A stretch of DNA of 64,000 nt from NCBI GenBank assembly GCA_002441585.1, contig DJWS01000009.1, positions 173,930 through 237,929 on the forward strand, read 5' to 3'. The notes under the pieces are model-generated. The model ran no database searches. It was given only the letters and a program-made list of their open reading frames with translations, and was not told the DNA's origin. This DNA comes from Candidatus Saccharibacteria bacterium UBA6224 (lineage in GTDB: Bacteria; Patescibacteriota; Saccharimonadia; Saccharimonadales; UBA4665). How positions within the stretch are numbered: the stretch's first letter is position 1; every line of letters starts with the position of its first letter. A program made the translations under genes and the position numbers. Shown piece after piece: positions 20,207-29,179 of this stretch.

Positions 20207-20250
20207 TTTAATCAACAAAATTTCGCTCGGTTCGTTATACTGCAAATGTC

Positions 20251-20820
20251 ATGTCGTTAGAGGATTATAAAACCAAACAATCCGTGGTGATTGTTTATAC
20301 CGGTGATAGCAAGGGCAAGACCAGCGCCAGCCTGGGCCTGATGATACGCGCCCTGGGCAATCGCTGGAAAGTCGGCTACATCCAGTTCATCAAACACTGG
20401 GGCGTCGGCGAGCACGTCTTTATCCGCGATATATTGCCGCTGTATAAGGACCAGCTGTACTTCCATAAGGGCGGCAAGGGTTTTTACCAGGCCGGCGAGC
20501 TCAGTGCCGAATTTGTCAGCGAAGAGCAGCACAAGCAGGCTGCCGAGGAGACTTATGAAGAAGCACTCAAACTAGCCACCAGCGGTGACTACGACCTTGT
20601 CATCTGCGACGAGATAAATAACGCTGTTCACGACGGCCTGCTGACACATGCCCAGCTAGAGGAACTGCTCAAACAGCGAGCGCCCGGCACCAGCCTGTGT
20701 CTGACGGGACGGAATTTTCCCGAAGACTTACTAAAATACGTCGATATAGCCACCGAGATGCACAAAATCAAACACCACTTTGATGATAAATTCTTGGCGA
20801 ATAAGGGTATCGACTTCTAG
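20251..20820 (+). CDS. cobO: Cob(I)alamin adenosyltransferase, CobO/BtuR type
   Basis: 189-aa P-loop enzyme that transfers adenosyl from ATP to reduced corrinoid to form adenosylcobalamin. The ATP motif GDSKGKTSASLGL is at about 18-30, followed by RALGNRWKVGYIQFIK and the Walker B-like DYDLVICDEINNAV, all family features. No other cobalamin genes are in view, so it probably works on salvaged corrinoid, perhaps for a B12-dependent ribonucleotide reductase (inference). TATACT at 20236-20241 is 9 nt before the ATG and there is no Shine-Dalgarno. Confidence 0.93.
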   Translation: MSLEDYKTKQSVVIVYTGDSKGKTSASLGLMIRALGNRWKVGYIQFIKHWGVGEHVFIRDILPLYKDQLYFHKGGKGFYQAGELSAEFVSEEQHKQAAEETYEEALKLATSGDYDLVICDEINNAVHDGLLTHAQLEELLKQRAPGTSLCLTGRNFPEDLLKYVDIATEMHKIKHHFDDKFLANKGIDF

Positions 20821-20825
20821 ATAAT

Positions 20826-21245
20826 ATGTTCCGCTACCGTATTTCCGAACAGAAGTATTATGGCCAGGGGCGACACCTCACACAGCGCTGCCCGTTCTGC
20901 AGTCCAGGTGAAATAGAGATCGTCGAAGATCTCACATACTGTCAGGTGGTCAAAAACAGCTATCCGTATGACCTCTGGGAATTCCGAGAAGTTACCGACC
21001 ATCTTATGGTGGTACCCAAACGCCACGTCTCCAGTCTTAACATGCTTGAGAGCAATGAGCGAGCCGAAATCATGGATGTCATCGGCCGCTATGAAGCAAA
21101 CGAGTACAACGTCTATATCCGTTCGCACAAAAGCGTCTACAAAAGCGTTCCGGACCACCAACATACACATCTAATCTCCACCAAGACCAGACATGCTCGC
21201 TTTGCCGTCTATATCATGAAGCCCTATTGGCTATTCCGCCGCTAA
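20826..21245 (+). CDS. HIT-family nucleotide hydrolase/transferase
   Basis: 139-aa HIT-fold protein. The catalytic H-x-H-x-H block is DHQHTHLI near residue 112-119, preceded by DHLMVVPKRHVSSLNMLE, the usual substrate-side strand. An N-terminal CPFC may bind zinc, as in many HIT proteins. Substrate unknown; members act on dinucleotide or nucleotidyl compounds. It starts 5 nt after cobO and is probably cotranscribed. Confidence 0.85.
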   Translation: MFRYRISEQKYYGQGRHLTQRCPFCSPGEIEIVEDLTYCQVVKNSYPYDLWEFREVTDHLMVVPKRHVSSLNMLESNERAEIMDVIGRYEANEYNVYIRSHKSVYKSVPDHQHTHLISTKTRHARFAVYIMKPYWLFRR

Positions 21246-21284
21246 GCCACTAGCTAGCCCGGCCCAAACTGCGTACTATTATTA

Positions 21285-21803
21285 ATGACTATGGCAACGT
21301 TATATTTATTCGTCGGCTATCCCGGTGCAGGTAAGACTACCGTAGCGCAAATCATCTGCGGCGCCACTGGTGCCACGCACCTCTGGGCCGACAAGGTCCG
21401 CCAGGACATGTTCGGCAACCCCACGCATAGTGCCGAAGAGAGTGCTCACCTGTACACCCACCTCAACGACCAAACGCGCGAATTATTAAGGAACGGCCAT
21501 AGTGTCGTCTTTGACACCAACTTCAACTTTTACAAAGATCGCCAACACCTACGTTCCATCGCTGCCGAAGCTGGCGCCGACGTCAAGCTGATTTGGCTGA
21601 AGACCGATCGCGATCTGTCCAAGCATCGTGCCACTAACGAATCGCACGACCAGCCGACACGCCTCTTCGGCAATATGGACACACAAGATTTCGAGCGCAT
21701 TGCTGGGCATTTGCAACCGCCACGACCAGATGAACATGCCATCGTATTCATTGGTCAGAATCTCCAAAAAACAGAGGTGCTTAAGCGTCTTGGCCTGACA
21801 TGA
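21285..21803 (+). CDS. P-loop kinase (zeta/polynucleotide-kinase-like)
   Basis: About 172 aa. Walker A GYPGAGKTT at about 10-18 and a VVFDTNFNFYKDR segment typical of small AAA_33/zeta-type kinases that phosphorylate nucleotides, sugars or other small molecules. Substrate not recognisable. Either Met1 or Met3 could start the protein; TACTAT lies just upstream. The stop overlaps the nuclease start as ATGA, so the two are coupled. Confidence 0.8.
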   Translation: MTMATLYLFVGYPGAGKTTVAQIICGATGATHLWADKVRQDMFGNPTHSAEESAHLYTHLNDQTRELLRNGHSVVFDTNFNFYKDRQHLRSIAAEAGADVKLIWLKTDRDLSKHRATNESHDQPTRLFGNMDTQDFERIAGHLQPPRPDEHAIVFIGQNLQKTEVLKRLGLT

Positions 21804-22381
21804 GAAGACTCCGTCTCCGGCGCCGACACATCTCGTGGGGGGCGCTGCTCGTTACCATCATCATGCTACTGGCCCAACACTACGGCTGGATTGACTCGCT
21901 GGATAAAAGCATCGAGACATCACAGCCTGGGACCTACGCTGTGGTGGAGTTTTTTGATGGCGACACCATATCGGTAGATATGAATGGCACTGTCGAGAAG
22001 ATAAGGTTCATCGGCGTCGACACGCCCGAAACACACGACCCGCGCAAGGCCGTGCAATGCGGCGGCCAAGAAGCAGCCATCTACACCCGTGCCACTATCG
22101 GCAACCAACGCGTGCGTCTGGCCTCCGATCCGCTGAGCAGCAACCGCGACCGTTACGATCGTTTGCTCCGTTACGTCTATTTGCCCGACGGAACACTACT
22201 CAATCAGCAGCTCATAACTACAGGCCACGGTTTCGCCTACACCTATTTCCCATTCGCCAAGTCGGCATTGTTTATCAAGGAAGAGGCCACTGCCATCAGA
22301 CAAAGAGCGGGCCTATGGGCATACTGCAAGCCAGTACCGAACGAATATGGCGGCTACACCAGCAATCCGGCGACACCCTGA
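21800..22381 (+). CDS. nuc: Membrane-anchored thermonuclease (SNase-like)
   Basis: 193-aa staphylococcal-nuclease-fold protein. A positively charged N-terminus is followed by a hydrophobic segment (about 12-27) acting as signal/anchor. The OB-fold nuclease domain has the catalytic set: DGDTI, RFIGVDTPE and DRYDRLLRYVYL (Asp, Arg, Glu, Arg of the family). It probably cuts DNA/RNA outside the cytoplasm. Coupling to a P-loop kinase fits salvage of nucleotides, which many CPR bacteria cannot make (inference). It abuts the convergent glycosyltransferase gene with no spacer. Confidence 0.88.
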   Translation: MRRLRLRRRHISWGALLVTIIMLLAQHYGWIDSLDKSIETSQPGTYAVVEFFDGDTISVDMNGTVEKIRFIGVDTPETHDPRKAVQCGGQEAAIYTRATIGNQRVRLASDPLSSNRDRYDRLLRYVYLPDGTLLNQQLITTGHGFAYTYFPFAKSALFIKEEATAIRQRAGLWAYCKPVPNEYGGYTSNPATP

Positions 22382-23197
22382 TTAATCGACGAAGGTAGCT
22401 GGGTTGATCCGCCGATAGCCAGAGCTATTGTTGTAAGCGCGGTAGATTGCCCGGATGGGAATATGCAGCAGTATCATCAACGTGGCGATGGCATACATAT
22501 GCCGCCCAGCCTTTAAGTCGTGCTCTTGATAAGTACCCGGACTGAGCCAAACATACGTCCAAAAACTGACCACACTGTCATCGACACAACGGGCGGCGAT
22601 GCCGGCCACTAGTTGCTCATCAAATACAACTCGGCGGCCGGCCCAGGCCAGATGGATGGCCAGGTCAAAATCTTCGTGGAGACCTCGCCGACGGCAAAGC
22701 TCGTCGCGACAGTCTAGCCAGGCTGATTTACGGATAGCCATGTTGGCGGCCTGCAAAAAGACCGAGTCGTCCATCATCGTCGCGATATGCCGGCGCACCA
22801 CCAGATCAGCCCGGCTGACGAATCTGGTCATCGGCACATCATAATAACGGACAGCGCCGCTGACAGCATCAATCGATTCATCCTGAAAAACTCGGGCGAC
22901 CTGCTGGGTCCAATCACTTGGCAGACGAGTATCGGCATCTATCCGACCGATAATATCGCCCCGGGCGGCGTTAAAACCGCGGTCACGGGCATGGACGACG
23001 CCTTGGCGTCTAGCCGTCACGACCCGCACGAATTTGAACCGACGAGCAATCTGCGCCGAGTGGTCGTTCGAGTTGTTGTCCACCACGATGACTTCAAAGG
23101 GTTTTTGGCGTTGTCGAGCAATTGCTCGGAGGCAGTCGGCCAGCTGTTTTTCCTCGTTATAAACGGGGATGACAATACTTATTCGAGTGTTCTTCAC
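22382..23197 (-). CDS. Family 2 glycosyltransferase with C-terminal membrane segment
   Basis: 271 aa when started at the GTG at 23197. GT-A fold: ISIVIPVYNEEKQLADCL, VIVVDNNSNDHS, the metal-binding DxD in GRIDADTRLP, and the acceptor-side HEDFDLA. A C-terminal hydrophobic stretch (about 235-255) probably anchors it. It likely adds sugars to a lipid- or wall-linked glycan. The GTG start is chosen because TACAAT on the minus strand (23207-23212) lies 9 nt upstream, while the longer frame reaches into the divergent gene's promoter. Confidence 0.85.
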   Translation of the reverse strand: MKNTRISIVIPVYNEEKQLADCLRAIARQRQKPFEVIVVDNNSNDHSAQIARRFKFVRVVTARRQGVVHARDRGFNAARGDIIGRIDADTRLPSDWTQQVARVFQDESIDAVSGAVRYYDVPMTRFVSRADLVVRRHIATMMDDSVFLQAANMAIRKSAWLDCRDELCRRRGLHEDFDLAIHLAWAGRRVVFDEQLVAGIAARCVDDSVVSFWTYVWLSPGTYQEHDLKAGRHMYAIATLMILLHIPIRAIYRAYNNSSGYRRINPATFVD

Positions 23198-23236
23198 GTC
23201 GTATCTATTGTAAGCTAAAACCATAATCTTGCCACT

Positions 23237-24316
23237 ATGACAGTTACACGCACTCGGCTTAAAAAAGCCTTTGACCGATTGAAACGATACGTCCTGCAAA
23301 GCCGTCTTCGGTTAGCTGCGGTTATAGCCGCAGCCGTCATTTTGACGCTGGTGGCAATCATGTTCGGCATTGCTCAGTGGTACATCCATAATCAACGTAG
23401 CCAGCCCTACGTCCAGGGTGTCACCTTCATCCCAGCCTACGCCGAGAGCCTCGGCGTCGATCCACAGGAAACCATGGACGCGCTGCTTGGCATCGGTGTC
23501 CGACACTTCCGCCTGGTCAGCTACTGGAACCAGACCGAGCCCGTACCTGGACAGTACGATTTCAGCTTGCTGGATTGGCAATTCAAAAAAGCCGAAGCGG
23601 CAGATGCCAAAGTAATTCTGACAGTCGGTTTGCGCCAACCGCGCTGGCCCGAGTGCCACGAACCCAACTGGGCCGATACTACCAAGCCGCTCGATACTTG
23701 GCAGCCCCAGCTCGAACGGTACATGACAGCCGTCATCAATCGCTACAAGACCAGTCCAGCGCTCGAGAGTTACCAGCTCGAGAATGAATATTTCCTGCGT
23801 GGTTTCGGACACTGCAAAGACTTCAGCCGCAGTCGCCTGGTCGATGAGTTCAATCTGGTGCGTAAGCTAGATGCCAAACACACCATAATCGTTGGACGCA
23901 GCAATAATGCCCTCGGTTTTCCGGCCGGCCAACCAACGCCGGACGCCTGGGGCATATCGATTTACAAGCGCGTCTGGGACGCCGCCGTTACCAAACGCTA
24001 TCTTGAATATCCATTCCCATCTTGGTTTTATGGCTTTTTGGCCGGTACCCAAAAGCTTTACGCCGGAAAGGATATGATTATCGCCGAACTCCAGGCCGAG
24101 CCCTGGCCGCCAAAGGGCAGCCCCATCGTTAACACCAGCCTGGCCGAGCAGAATAAATCATTCAATGCCAAACGTTTCGAGGATCGGATTAAGTTTGCCG
24201 AAGGCACAGGCATGCGCGGCACCTACTACTGGGGTGCCGAATACTGGTATTACCGCAAGATCGTACTGCACGATGATTCGGTCTGGCGGGTTGCCCAAGC
24301 AACTTTTAATCGCTAG
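23237..24316 (+). CDS. Membrane-anchored TIM-barrel glycoside hydrolase (GH-A clan)
   Basis: 359 aa. One N-terminal membrane anchor (about 28-50), then an (alpha/beta)8 hydrolase domain facing outside. A likely acid/base Glu is in the N-E pair of SYQLENEYF, and the nucleophile Glu in MIIAELQAEPW. The GH5/GH42-like opening GVRHFRLVSYWNQTEP is present. Substrate not evident; a beta-linked glycan is likely. It is divergent from the glycosyltransferase, with a CATAAT box about 9 nt before the ATG. Confidence 0.8.
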   Translation: MTVTRTRLKKAFDRLKRYVLQSRLRLAAVIAAAVILTLVAIMFGIAQWYIHNQRSQPYVQGVTFIPAYAESLGVDPQETMDALLGIGVRHFRLVSYWNQTEPVPGQYDFSLLDWQFKKAEAADAKVILTVGLRQPRWPECHEPNWADTTKPLDTWQPQLERYMTAVINRYKTSPALESYQLENEYFLRGFGHCKDFSRSRLVDEFNLVRKLDAKHTIIVGRSNNALGFPAGQPTPDAWGISIYKRVWDAAVTKRYLEYPFPSWFYGFLAGTQKLYAGKDMIIAELQAEPWPPKGSPIVNTSLAEQNKSFNAKRFEDRIKFAEGTGMRGTYYWGAEYWYYRKIVLHDDSVWRVAQATFNR

Positions 24317-24390
24317 GTTGGGGGAGCCTATCCAAGCCTCCAGGCCATGTTAGAGACATAAGAGTTGATACTCTACCATATTTTATATAT

Positions 24391-24419
24391 TTGTCACTAG
24401 TGTTTACCTCTGTTACAAT
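24391..24419 (+). promoter_or_regulatory. Promoter of smpB
   Basis: TTGTCA (24391-24396), 17-nt spacer, TACAAT (24414-24419). The ATG follows after 6 nt. It is the clearest example in the window of a consensus promoter directly abutting a start codon. Confidence 0.8.
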
Positions 24420-24425
24420 ACGGTA

Positions 24426-24887
24426 ATGGCAAAGAAAAAGCGCCCACAGACCAAATCCATCCAAAACCGACGAGCTCGACACGACTACGAGCTGGGCGAT
24501 TCTTTGGTGGTAGGTATAGAGCTGCTGGGCCGCGAAACTAAGGCCCTGCGCCTGGGTCAGGGAAGCTTGCGCGGCGCCTACGTCACCGTCAAAGACAATG
24601 AGCTGTATCTGCTCAACGCACTCGTCGGCCAAGTGCCCGGCATTCCACTATCGGAGGACGAGCAACGCCGCACCCGCAAACTCCTCGCCAAGCGTCGCGA
24701 AATCGACGCCCTCATCGAAGCCAAACAACAGGGACGAACTATCGTACCGCTCGAAATCCTAACCGGCGGTCGCTACATCAAAGTCCGCATATCTGTCGGC
24801 AAGGGCAAGAAACTCTACGACAAGCGCCACGCGCTGAAGGCGCGAGACGATGCGCGAGCGACTCAGCGCGCGTTGAAATCCCTATAG
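24426..24887 (+). CDS. smpB: SsrA-binding protein SmpB
   Basis: 153-aa partner of tmRNA in trans-translation, which frees stalled ribosomes. Family motifs: NRRARHDYELGDSLVVGIEL, ETKALRLGQGSLRGAYV and the C-terminal GKGKKLYDKRHALKARD followed by a basic tail. The usual GTEVKSLR appears as GRETKALR. No tmRNA gene is recognised in this window. Confidence 0.92.
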   Translation: MAKKKRPQTKSIQNRRARHDYELGDSLVVGIELLGRETKALRLGQGSLRGAYVTVKDNELYLLNALVGQVPGIPLSEDEQRRTRKLLAKRREIDALIEAKQQGRTIVPLEILTGGRYIKVRISVGKGKKLYDKRHALKARDDARATQRALKSL

Positions 24888-24964
24888 CAATATCAACCGC
24901 TTCAGTATCTAAGTAATATTTTTTATATATCTTTGATAGGGCCTATGGCTTACTAGTAGAACTC

Positions 24965-27274
24965 ATGTGGAGTTTTACTGATATATCTTGGTCCGACCTG
25001 CGAACCCGTGTCCGCGCAGCCGTAACCCGCAAACGCCTAATCATCGGGGGCAGTATTGTCGTGGCTTTCTTGCTACTGACCCCGGTCATAACTTATGCGT
25101 ATTACGCCCACGACATTTCCAACCGCGAGCGGCTGATGAACCGTAATAACACTGGGATTGTCATACGGGATCGCCATGGCAAGATCTTTTACGAGCAAGG
25201 CACCATGAGCACGAACGATCATGTGCCGCTAAATCAAATCTCCGACTACGTCGAACATGGGCTGATTGCCAGCGAAGATCAGGAGTTTTATTCTCATCCC
25301 GGCTTCTCGGTGCGAGGTATTGCCAGGGCTATGTATGCCGATGTCATACATAAAAGCGCCACTGCCTACGGCGGCTCAACCATAACCCAGCAACTGGTCA
25401 AAAATAAGCTACTATCATCCAACAAAAACTACTTCCGCAAATACCAGGAAGTCGCCATGGCCGTAGCCGTGGAACGCAAGTACTCCAAAGATCAAATCTT
25501 GGACATGTACCTCAATTCGGTCTACTTTGGCGAGGGCGCTTTTGGCATTGCCGACGCCGCCCAGGTCTACTTTGGCAAAAAACCAGCCGACCTGACCCTG
25601 GCCGAAAGTAGCATTCTGATAGGATTGCTGCCCGCACCGAGTGCTTACTCGCCGCTATCGGGCAATGAGAAGCTCGCCAAGGAGCAGCAAGACGGCGTGC
25701 TTGCTCACATGGTCGAGGCCAAATATATTACCGCCGACCAAATGCAACAAGCCCAAGCCCAGCAGCTTGTCTATGCCGAATCGCACCCCAGCACCCAGGC
25801 TCATGCCCAGCACTTTGCCGCGATGGTCATCGAGCAACTCAATAAAAAGTATGGCGAAGAGAGGGTCATTCGTTCGGGCTACGACGTCACGACCGGTCTT
25901 GACCTAGACTGGCAAAAACAAGCCGAGACCATCATCAAGGAGCAGGTGGCGCACGCTAGCTCGCTGGGCGGCCGCAACGCCAGTCTCGTAGCCGAAGATC
26001 CCACTACCGGTGAAATCCGAGCGTTGGTGGGCAGCGTCGACTGGAGCAACAAAGACTTCGGCCAAGTCAATATGGCGACCGCCTTGCGTCAGCCCGGTTC
26101 TAGCTTCAAGCCAATCTACTTCAGCAAGGCTTTCCAGGACAAACTCGTTACCGCAGCCACCATTCTCGATGACAGCAAGAAGACCTTTGGCAGCAGCTAT
26201 ACGCCGCGCGATTATGACAACCGTTATAAGGGTAAGATGTCTGTCCGCAGCGCCCTGGCCGAATCACGCAATGTACCAGCCGTGGAAGTCATGCAAAAAC
26301 TAGGCGTTGCCAATGGTGTGCAGGCCGCGCGCGAAATGGGCCTCGACTCGGTTAGTGGTAGTCCATCGCGTTACGGACTTTCGCTTGCTCTCGGCACGGC
26401 CGAGGTCCGCCTGATTGACATGGTCAATGCCTACAGCGCCTTTGCCAACAAGGGCAAGCTGCCAGAGCAAACGTTGGTTACCCAAATAAAGAATAAGTTT
26501 GGCAAAACCGTCTACCGGTACAAAGCCACCAACAAACAGGTGCGCAGTCCGGCGGCGGCGTATATGATCAGCTCCATTTTGTCAGACAAAGACGCCCGAG
26601 CACCAACCTATGGATCTCGGCTCAACATACCGGGCCGCCCAGTGGCATTCAAGACTGGCACCACCAACGACAACCGCGACGGTTGGACTATCGGGTTTAC
26701 GCCGAACCTGGTCGTGGGGGCCTGGATGGGCAACAACGAAAACGAGCCTATGATAGGCCTGGCCGGTGGCAGCTCCGCCGGTATCATCTGGAAGAACGCC
26801 ATGACTCGCTTCCTCAATGATCTGCCCGTAGAGCAGTTCAGCAAGCCCAAAGACATCGTACAGCTCAACATTTGTCGTGGTACGGAGCTACGCGCACCGA
26901 ACGCCGGTGGCAATACATTTATGGAGTACTTTATTAAAGGCAGTGAGCCGCAAGGAACCTGCGATACTCAAAAAAAAAGCCCCCCAAAGCCCCGGGAGAC
27001 AAAAACTCCGGATCAACAAAGCCCCCCAAACACAAACGAGGAGGACCCCACAAACACGACTAATCCCGGCGGCACCGATACGGGCGGCACTGGCGGCAGC
27101 GGTACCGATCCAGGGGCTACGACTCCGGACTGCACCACCAATCCAGATGGTACTGTAACCTGTCAGTCGTCAGCCTGTACAACAAACCCAGATGGCACCA
27201 CTACCTGTACGGGCGGGACCAACTGTACCAAGAACCCAGACGGCACATACACCTGTACGGAACCTGCGCCTTAG
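24965..27274 (+). CDS. Class A penicillin-binding protein (bifunctional) with Cys-repeat tail
   Basis: 769-aa peptidoglycan synthase. Membrane anchor at about 24-46. GT51 transglycosylase domain: ASEDQEFYSHPGF (catalytic Glu), GGSTITQQLVKN, EVAMAVAVERKYSKDQIL. Transpeptidase domain: SSFKPI (SxxK nucleophile), ESRN (SxN) and FKTGTTNDNRDGW (KTG). After about residue 655 comes a Pro/Thr/Gly linker, then three C-x9-C units (C723/C733, C738/C748, C754/C764), each with TxNPDGTxT between the cysteines. The linker is encoded partly by an A9 run and a C6 run (26970-26985). Confidence 0.93.
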   Translation: MWSFTDISWSDLRTRVRAAVTRKRLIIGGSIVVAFLLLTPVITYAYYAHDISNRERLMNRNNTGIVIRDRHGKIFYEQGTMSTNDHVPLNQISDYVEHGLIASEDQEFYSHPGFSVRGIARAMYADVIHKSATAYGGSTITQQLVKNKLLSSNKNYFRKYQEVAMAVAVERKYSKDQILDMYLNSVYFGEGAFGIADAAQVYFGKKPADLTLAESSILIGLLPAPSAYSPLSGNEKLAKEQQDGVLAHMVEAKYITADQMQQAQAQQLVYAESHPSTQAHAQHFAAMVIEQLNKKYGEERVIRSGYDVTTGLDLDWQKQAETIIKEQVAHASSLGGRNASLVAEDPTTGEIRALVGSVDWSNKDFGQVNMATALRQPGSSFKPIYFSKAFQDKLVTAATILDDSKKTFGSSYTPRDYDNRYKGKMSVRSALAESRNVPAVEVMQKLGVANGVQAAREMGLDSVSGSPSRYGLSLALGTAEVRLIDMVNAYSAFANKGKLPEQTLVTQIKNKFGKTVYRYKATNKQVRSPAAAYMISSILSDKDARAPTYGSRLNIPGRPVAFKTGTTNDNRDGWTIGFTPNLVVGAWMGNNENEPMIGLAGGSSAGIIWKNAMTRFLNDLPVEQFSKPKDIVQLNICRGTELRAPNAGGNTFMEYFIKGSEPQGTCDTQKKSPPKPRETKTPDQQSPPNTNEEDPTNTTNPGGTDTGGTGGSGTDPGATTPDCTTNPDGTVTCQSSACTTNPDGTTTCTGGTNCTKNPDGTYTCTEPAP

Positions 27275-27299
27275 GCACGCCAGCATACTGCAAGAGTAT

Positions 27300-27328
27300 T
27301 TGCGTGAACCGCGCCCATCAGATATAAT
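27300..27328 (+). promoter_or_regulatory. Promoter of tRNA-Asn
   Basis: TTGCGT (27300-27305), 17-nt spacer, TATAAT (27323-27328), about 20 nt before the mature tRNA. Confidence 0.75.
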
Positions 27329-27347
27329 CCCATCTGTTATGGCGCAA

Positions 27348-27422
27348 TCCGGGATAGCTCAGCGGTAGAGCGGGTGGCTGTTAACCACTAGGTCGCTGGT
27401 TCGAATCCAGTTCCCGGAGCCA
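27348..27422 (+). tRNA. tRNA-Asn (anticodon GTT), CCA encoded
   Basis: 75 nt including encoded CCA. Acceptor stem TCCGGGA pairs with TCCCGGA (27412-27418). The D-arm AGCTCAGCGGTAGAGC, anticodon loop CTGTTAA and T-arm CTGGTTCGAATCCAG are all canonical. It marks the left edge of an AT-richer accessory stretch. Confidence 0.96.
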
Positions 27423-27524
27423 GACCAAGCAGAGAAAAGCGCAGACCTAGTTCCTAGACCTGCAATACCTTCTCTCCTTGGTCCGCCAAGAACAATCGTA
27501 CGTATAAAAACGTACAACACGTTG

Positions 27525-27546
27525 GAACCGTCCGAAAGGGCGGTTC
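27525..27546 (+). terminator. Hairpin terminator downstream of tRNA-Asn
   Basis: A 9-bp stem (27525-27533/27538-27546, one G-U) closed by a GAAA tetraloop and followed by a T-rich stretch. The remaining bases between the tRNA and the kinase gene hold only a small GTACGT inverted repeat around 27500. Confidence 0.6.
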
Positions 27547-27673
27547 TTGCTTTGTCCTCTCCAATAATAGGTTCTGTAACCGACCAGAAAGCTACATAGC
27601 GGCTGAGCGGCCCAAAAGCCGACCGGGTTCCATAACTAATTTTCAACTTTACTACGGTGTTACAATTAGGTTA

Positions 27674-29173
27674 ATGAGTAAGGTGAAGCTAGACAATGAC
27701 ACGTGGGATTTGTCGGGCCAAATTGGGTCTGGGGGCTTCGGGAAGGTATATAAGGCCGTAAACGGACGTGGAGAGATAGGTGCGCTAAAGTTTATACCAA
27801 AGGATTCTGGTGCTGCCAGAGACCTACTGGCAGTTGATCTATCGAATATAGAGAATATTGTCCACATTATCGATCAGGGTGAATCCGAGGAAAGTTATAT
27901 AATTGCCATGCCCTTGGCGGACAAGTCACTGCAAGACTATCTGGATGAAAACAGCGGCATAATAAGCTTGGATGACGCTATAAAAGTAGCCAAGGATGTC
28001 GCCACTACTTTGCGCGAAATAACTGGCCGTGTAGTGCATAGAGATATTAAGCCTCACAATATATTGCTCTTGAACGGCAGTTGGAGACTAACTGACTTTG
28101 GCATATCGCGCTATGCTGAGGCGACAACTGCATCAGACACCCAAAAGTTTGCTTTGTCACCACCGTATGCTGCACCGGAACGTTGGGAGGCTAAGCGCTC
28201 TACTGCAGCAACGGATATATACTCACTTGGGGTAGTCCTTTACGAGGCACTTACTGGATCAAAGCCCTTTAACGGACCAGACTTAGAGGATTATAGGGAC
28301 CAACATCTACATGAAGATCCCGGCAGAGTACAAGGCGTACCTCTAGTCATCGCAGACCTCATCAAAGAGTCACTATATAAAACCCCAGAATCCAGGCCAA
28401 CCGCGGCAGCTTTCATCAATAGGCTCGAGGCTATAGATGAGAATATCCCCGGGAGTGGTCTGAGTGCGTTGCAGCATGCTAATCAACAGCAGGTCGATAA
28501 TCAAATGACCGAACAACAAGCGGAGACAGTGAGGCGAGAAGAACAAGATCGCCGGTCCGCGCTTTTCAATACAGCGAAACAGGAGCTAGAGTCTGTCGGC
28601 GAGAATCTCAAAGCAGCTATTACGACAGCAGCACCTACTGCCGAACTTTTTGATGCGCCACAGTATGATGTTGCCTGGAGAATTAAGCTTGGCAGTGCGG
28701 CACTCGACTTCAATAGAATTGAGAAACATGATAAAGACGACTGGGGCGATTGGGAGCACCCAAACTTAGATGTAATCGCGTATTCTTCAATCGACATATC
28801 CATGCCAATAAATCAGTTTGGGTACGAAGGGAGAGGACATTCTCTATGGTACTGCGATGCGCAAAACAGGGGTGAGTATGGTTGGTATGAGGTTGCATTC
28901 ATGGTGTCTCCTTTTATTGCAAGATCTATGCAAGGCAGTAATGGTGGTGTACGTGATCCATTTCAACTGAATCCAAGTGAGGGTAGTGCTAAAGCGCTGT
29001 GGCGGGGTACAGCCGAATGGCAATTAGCTAGGCCGTTTGTTTTACTGAAAGATGGTTCCACGGATGAGTTCATTGATAGGTGGGGAGGATATTTAGCCGC
29101 AGCGTCAACTGGCTCACTCAATAGGCCTTCAACGATGCCTGAAATGAAAACCGAGGGCAGTTGGGCATATTAG
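27674..29173 (+). CDS. Soluble Hanks-type Ser/Thr protein kinase with unknown C-terminal domain
   Basis: 499 aa. Kinase domain about 10-265: glycine loop GSGGFGKVYKA (18-28), ATP-binding Lys39 (ALKF), catalytic HRDIKPHNIL (122-131), DFG at 141-143 and AAPERW. Residues about 275-315 form a charged coiled coil. The remaining ~180 residues are an unrecognised globular domain (several Trp, DWGDWEHPNLD). No transmembrane or PASTA segment, so this is not a wall-sensing PknB. TACAAT is 7 nt before the ATG. Codon usage is AT-richer than in the flanking core genes, and the gene follows a tRNA, which suggests acquisition. Substrate unknown. Confidence 0.88.
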   Translation: MSKVKLDNDTWDLSGQIGSGGFGKVYKAVNGRGEIGALKFIPKDSGAARDLLAVDLSNIENIVHIIDQGESEESYIIAMPLADKSLQDYLDENSGIISLDDAIKVAKDVATTLREITGRVVHRDIKPHNILLLNGSWRLTDFGISRYAEATTASDTQKFALSPPYAAPERWEAKRSTAATDIYSLGVVLYEALTGSKPFNGPDLEDYRDQHLHEDPGRVQGVPLVIADLIKESLYKTPESRPTAAAFINRLEAIDENIPGSGLSALQHANQQQVDNQMTEQQAETVRREEQDRRSALFNTAKQELESVGENLKAAITTAAPTAELFDAPQYDVAWRIKLGSAALDFNRIEKHDKDDWGDWEHPNLDVIAYSSIDISMPINQFGYEGRGHSLWYCDAQNRGEYGWYEVAFMVSPFIARSMQGSNGGVRDPFQLNPSEGSAKALWRGTAEWQLARPFVLLKDGSTDEFIDRWGGYLAAASTGSLNRPSTMPEMKTEGSWAY

Positions 29174-29179
29174 CTCAAG

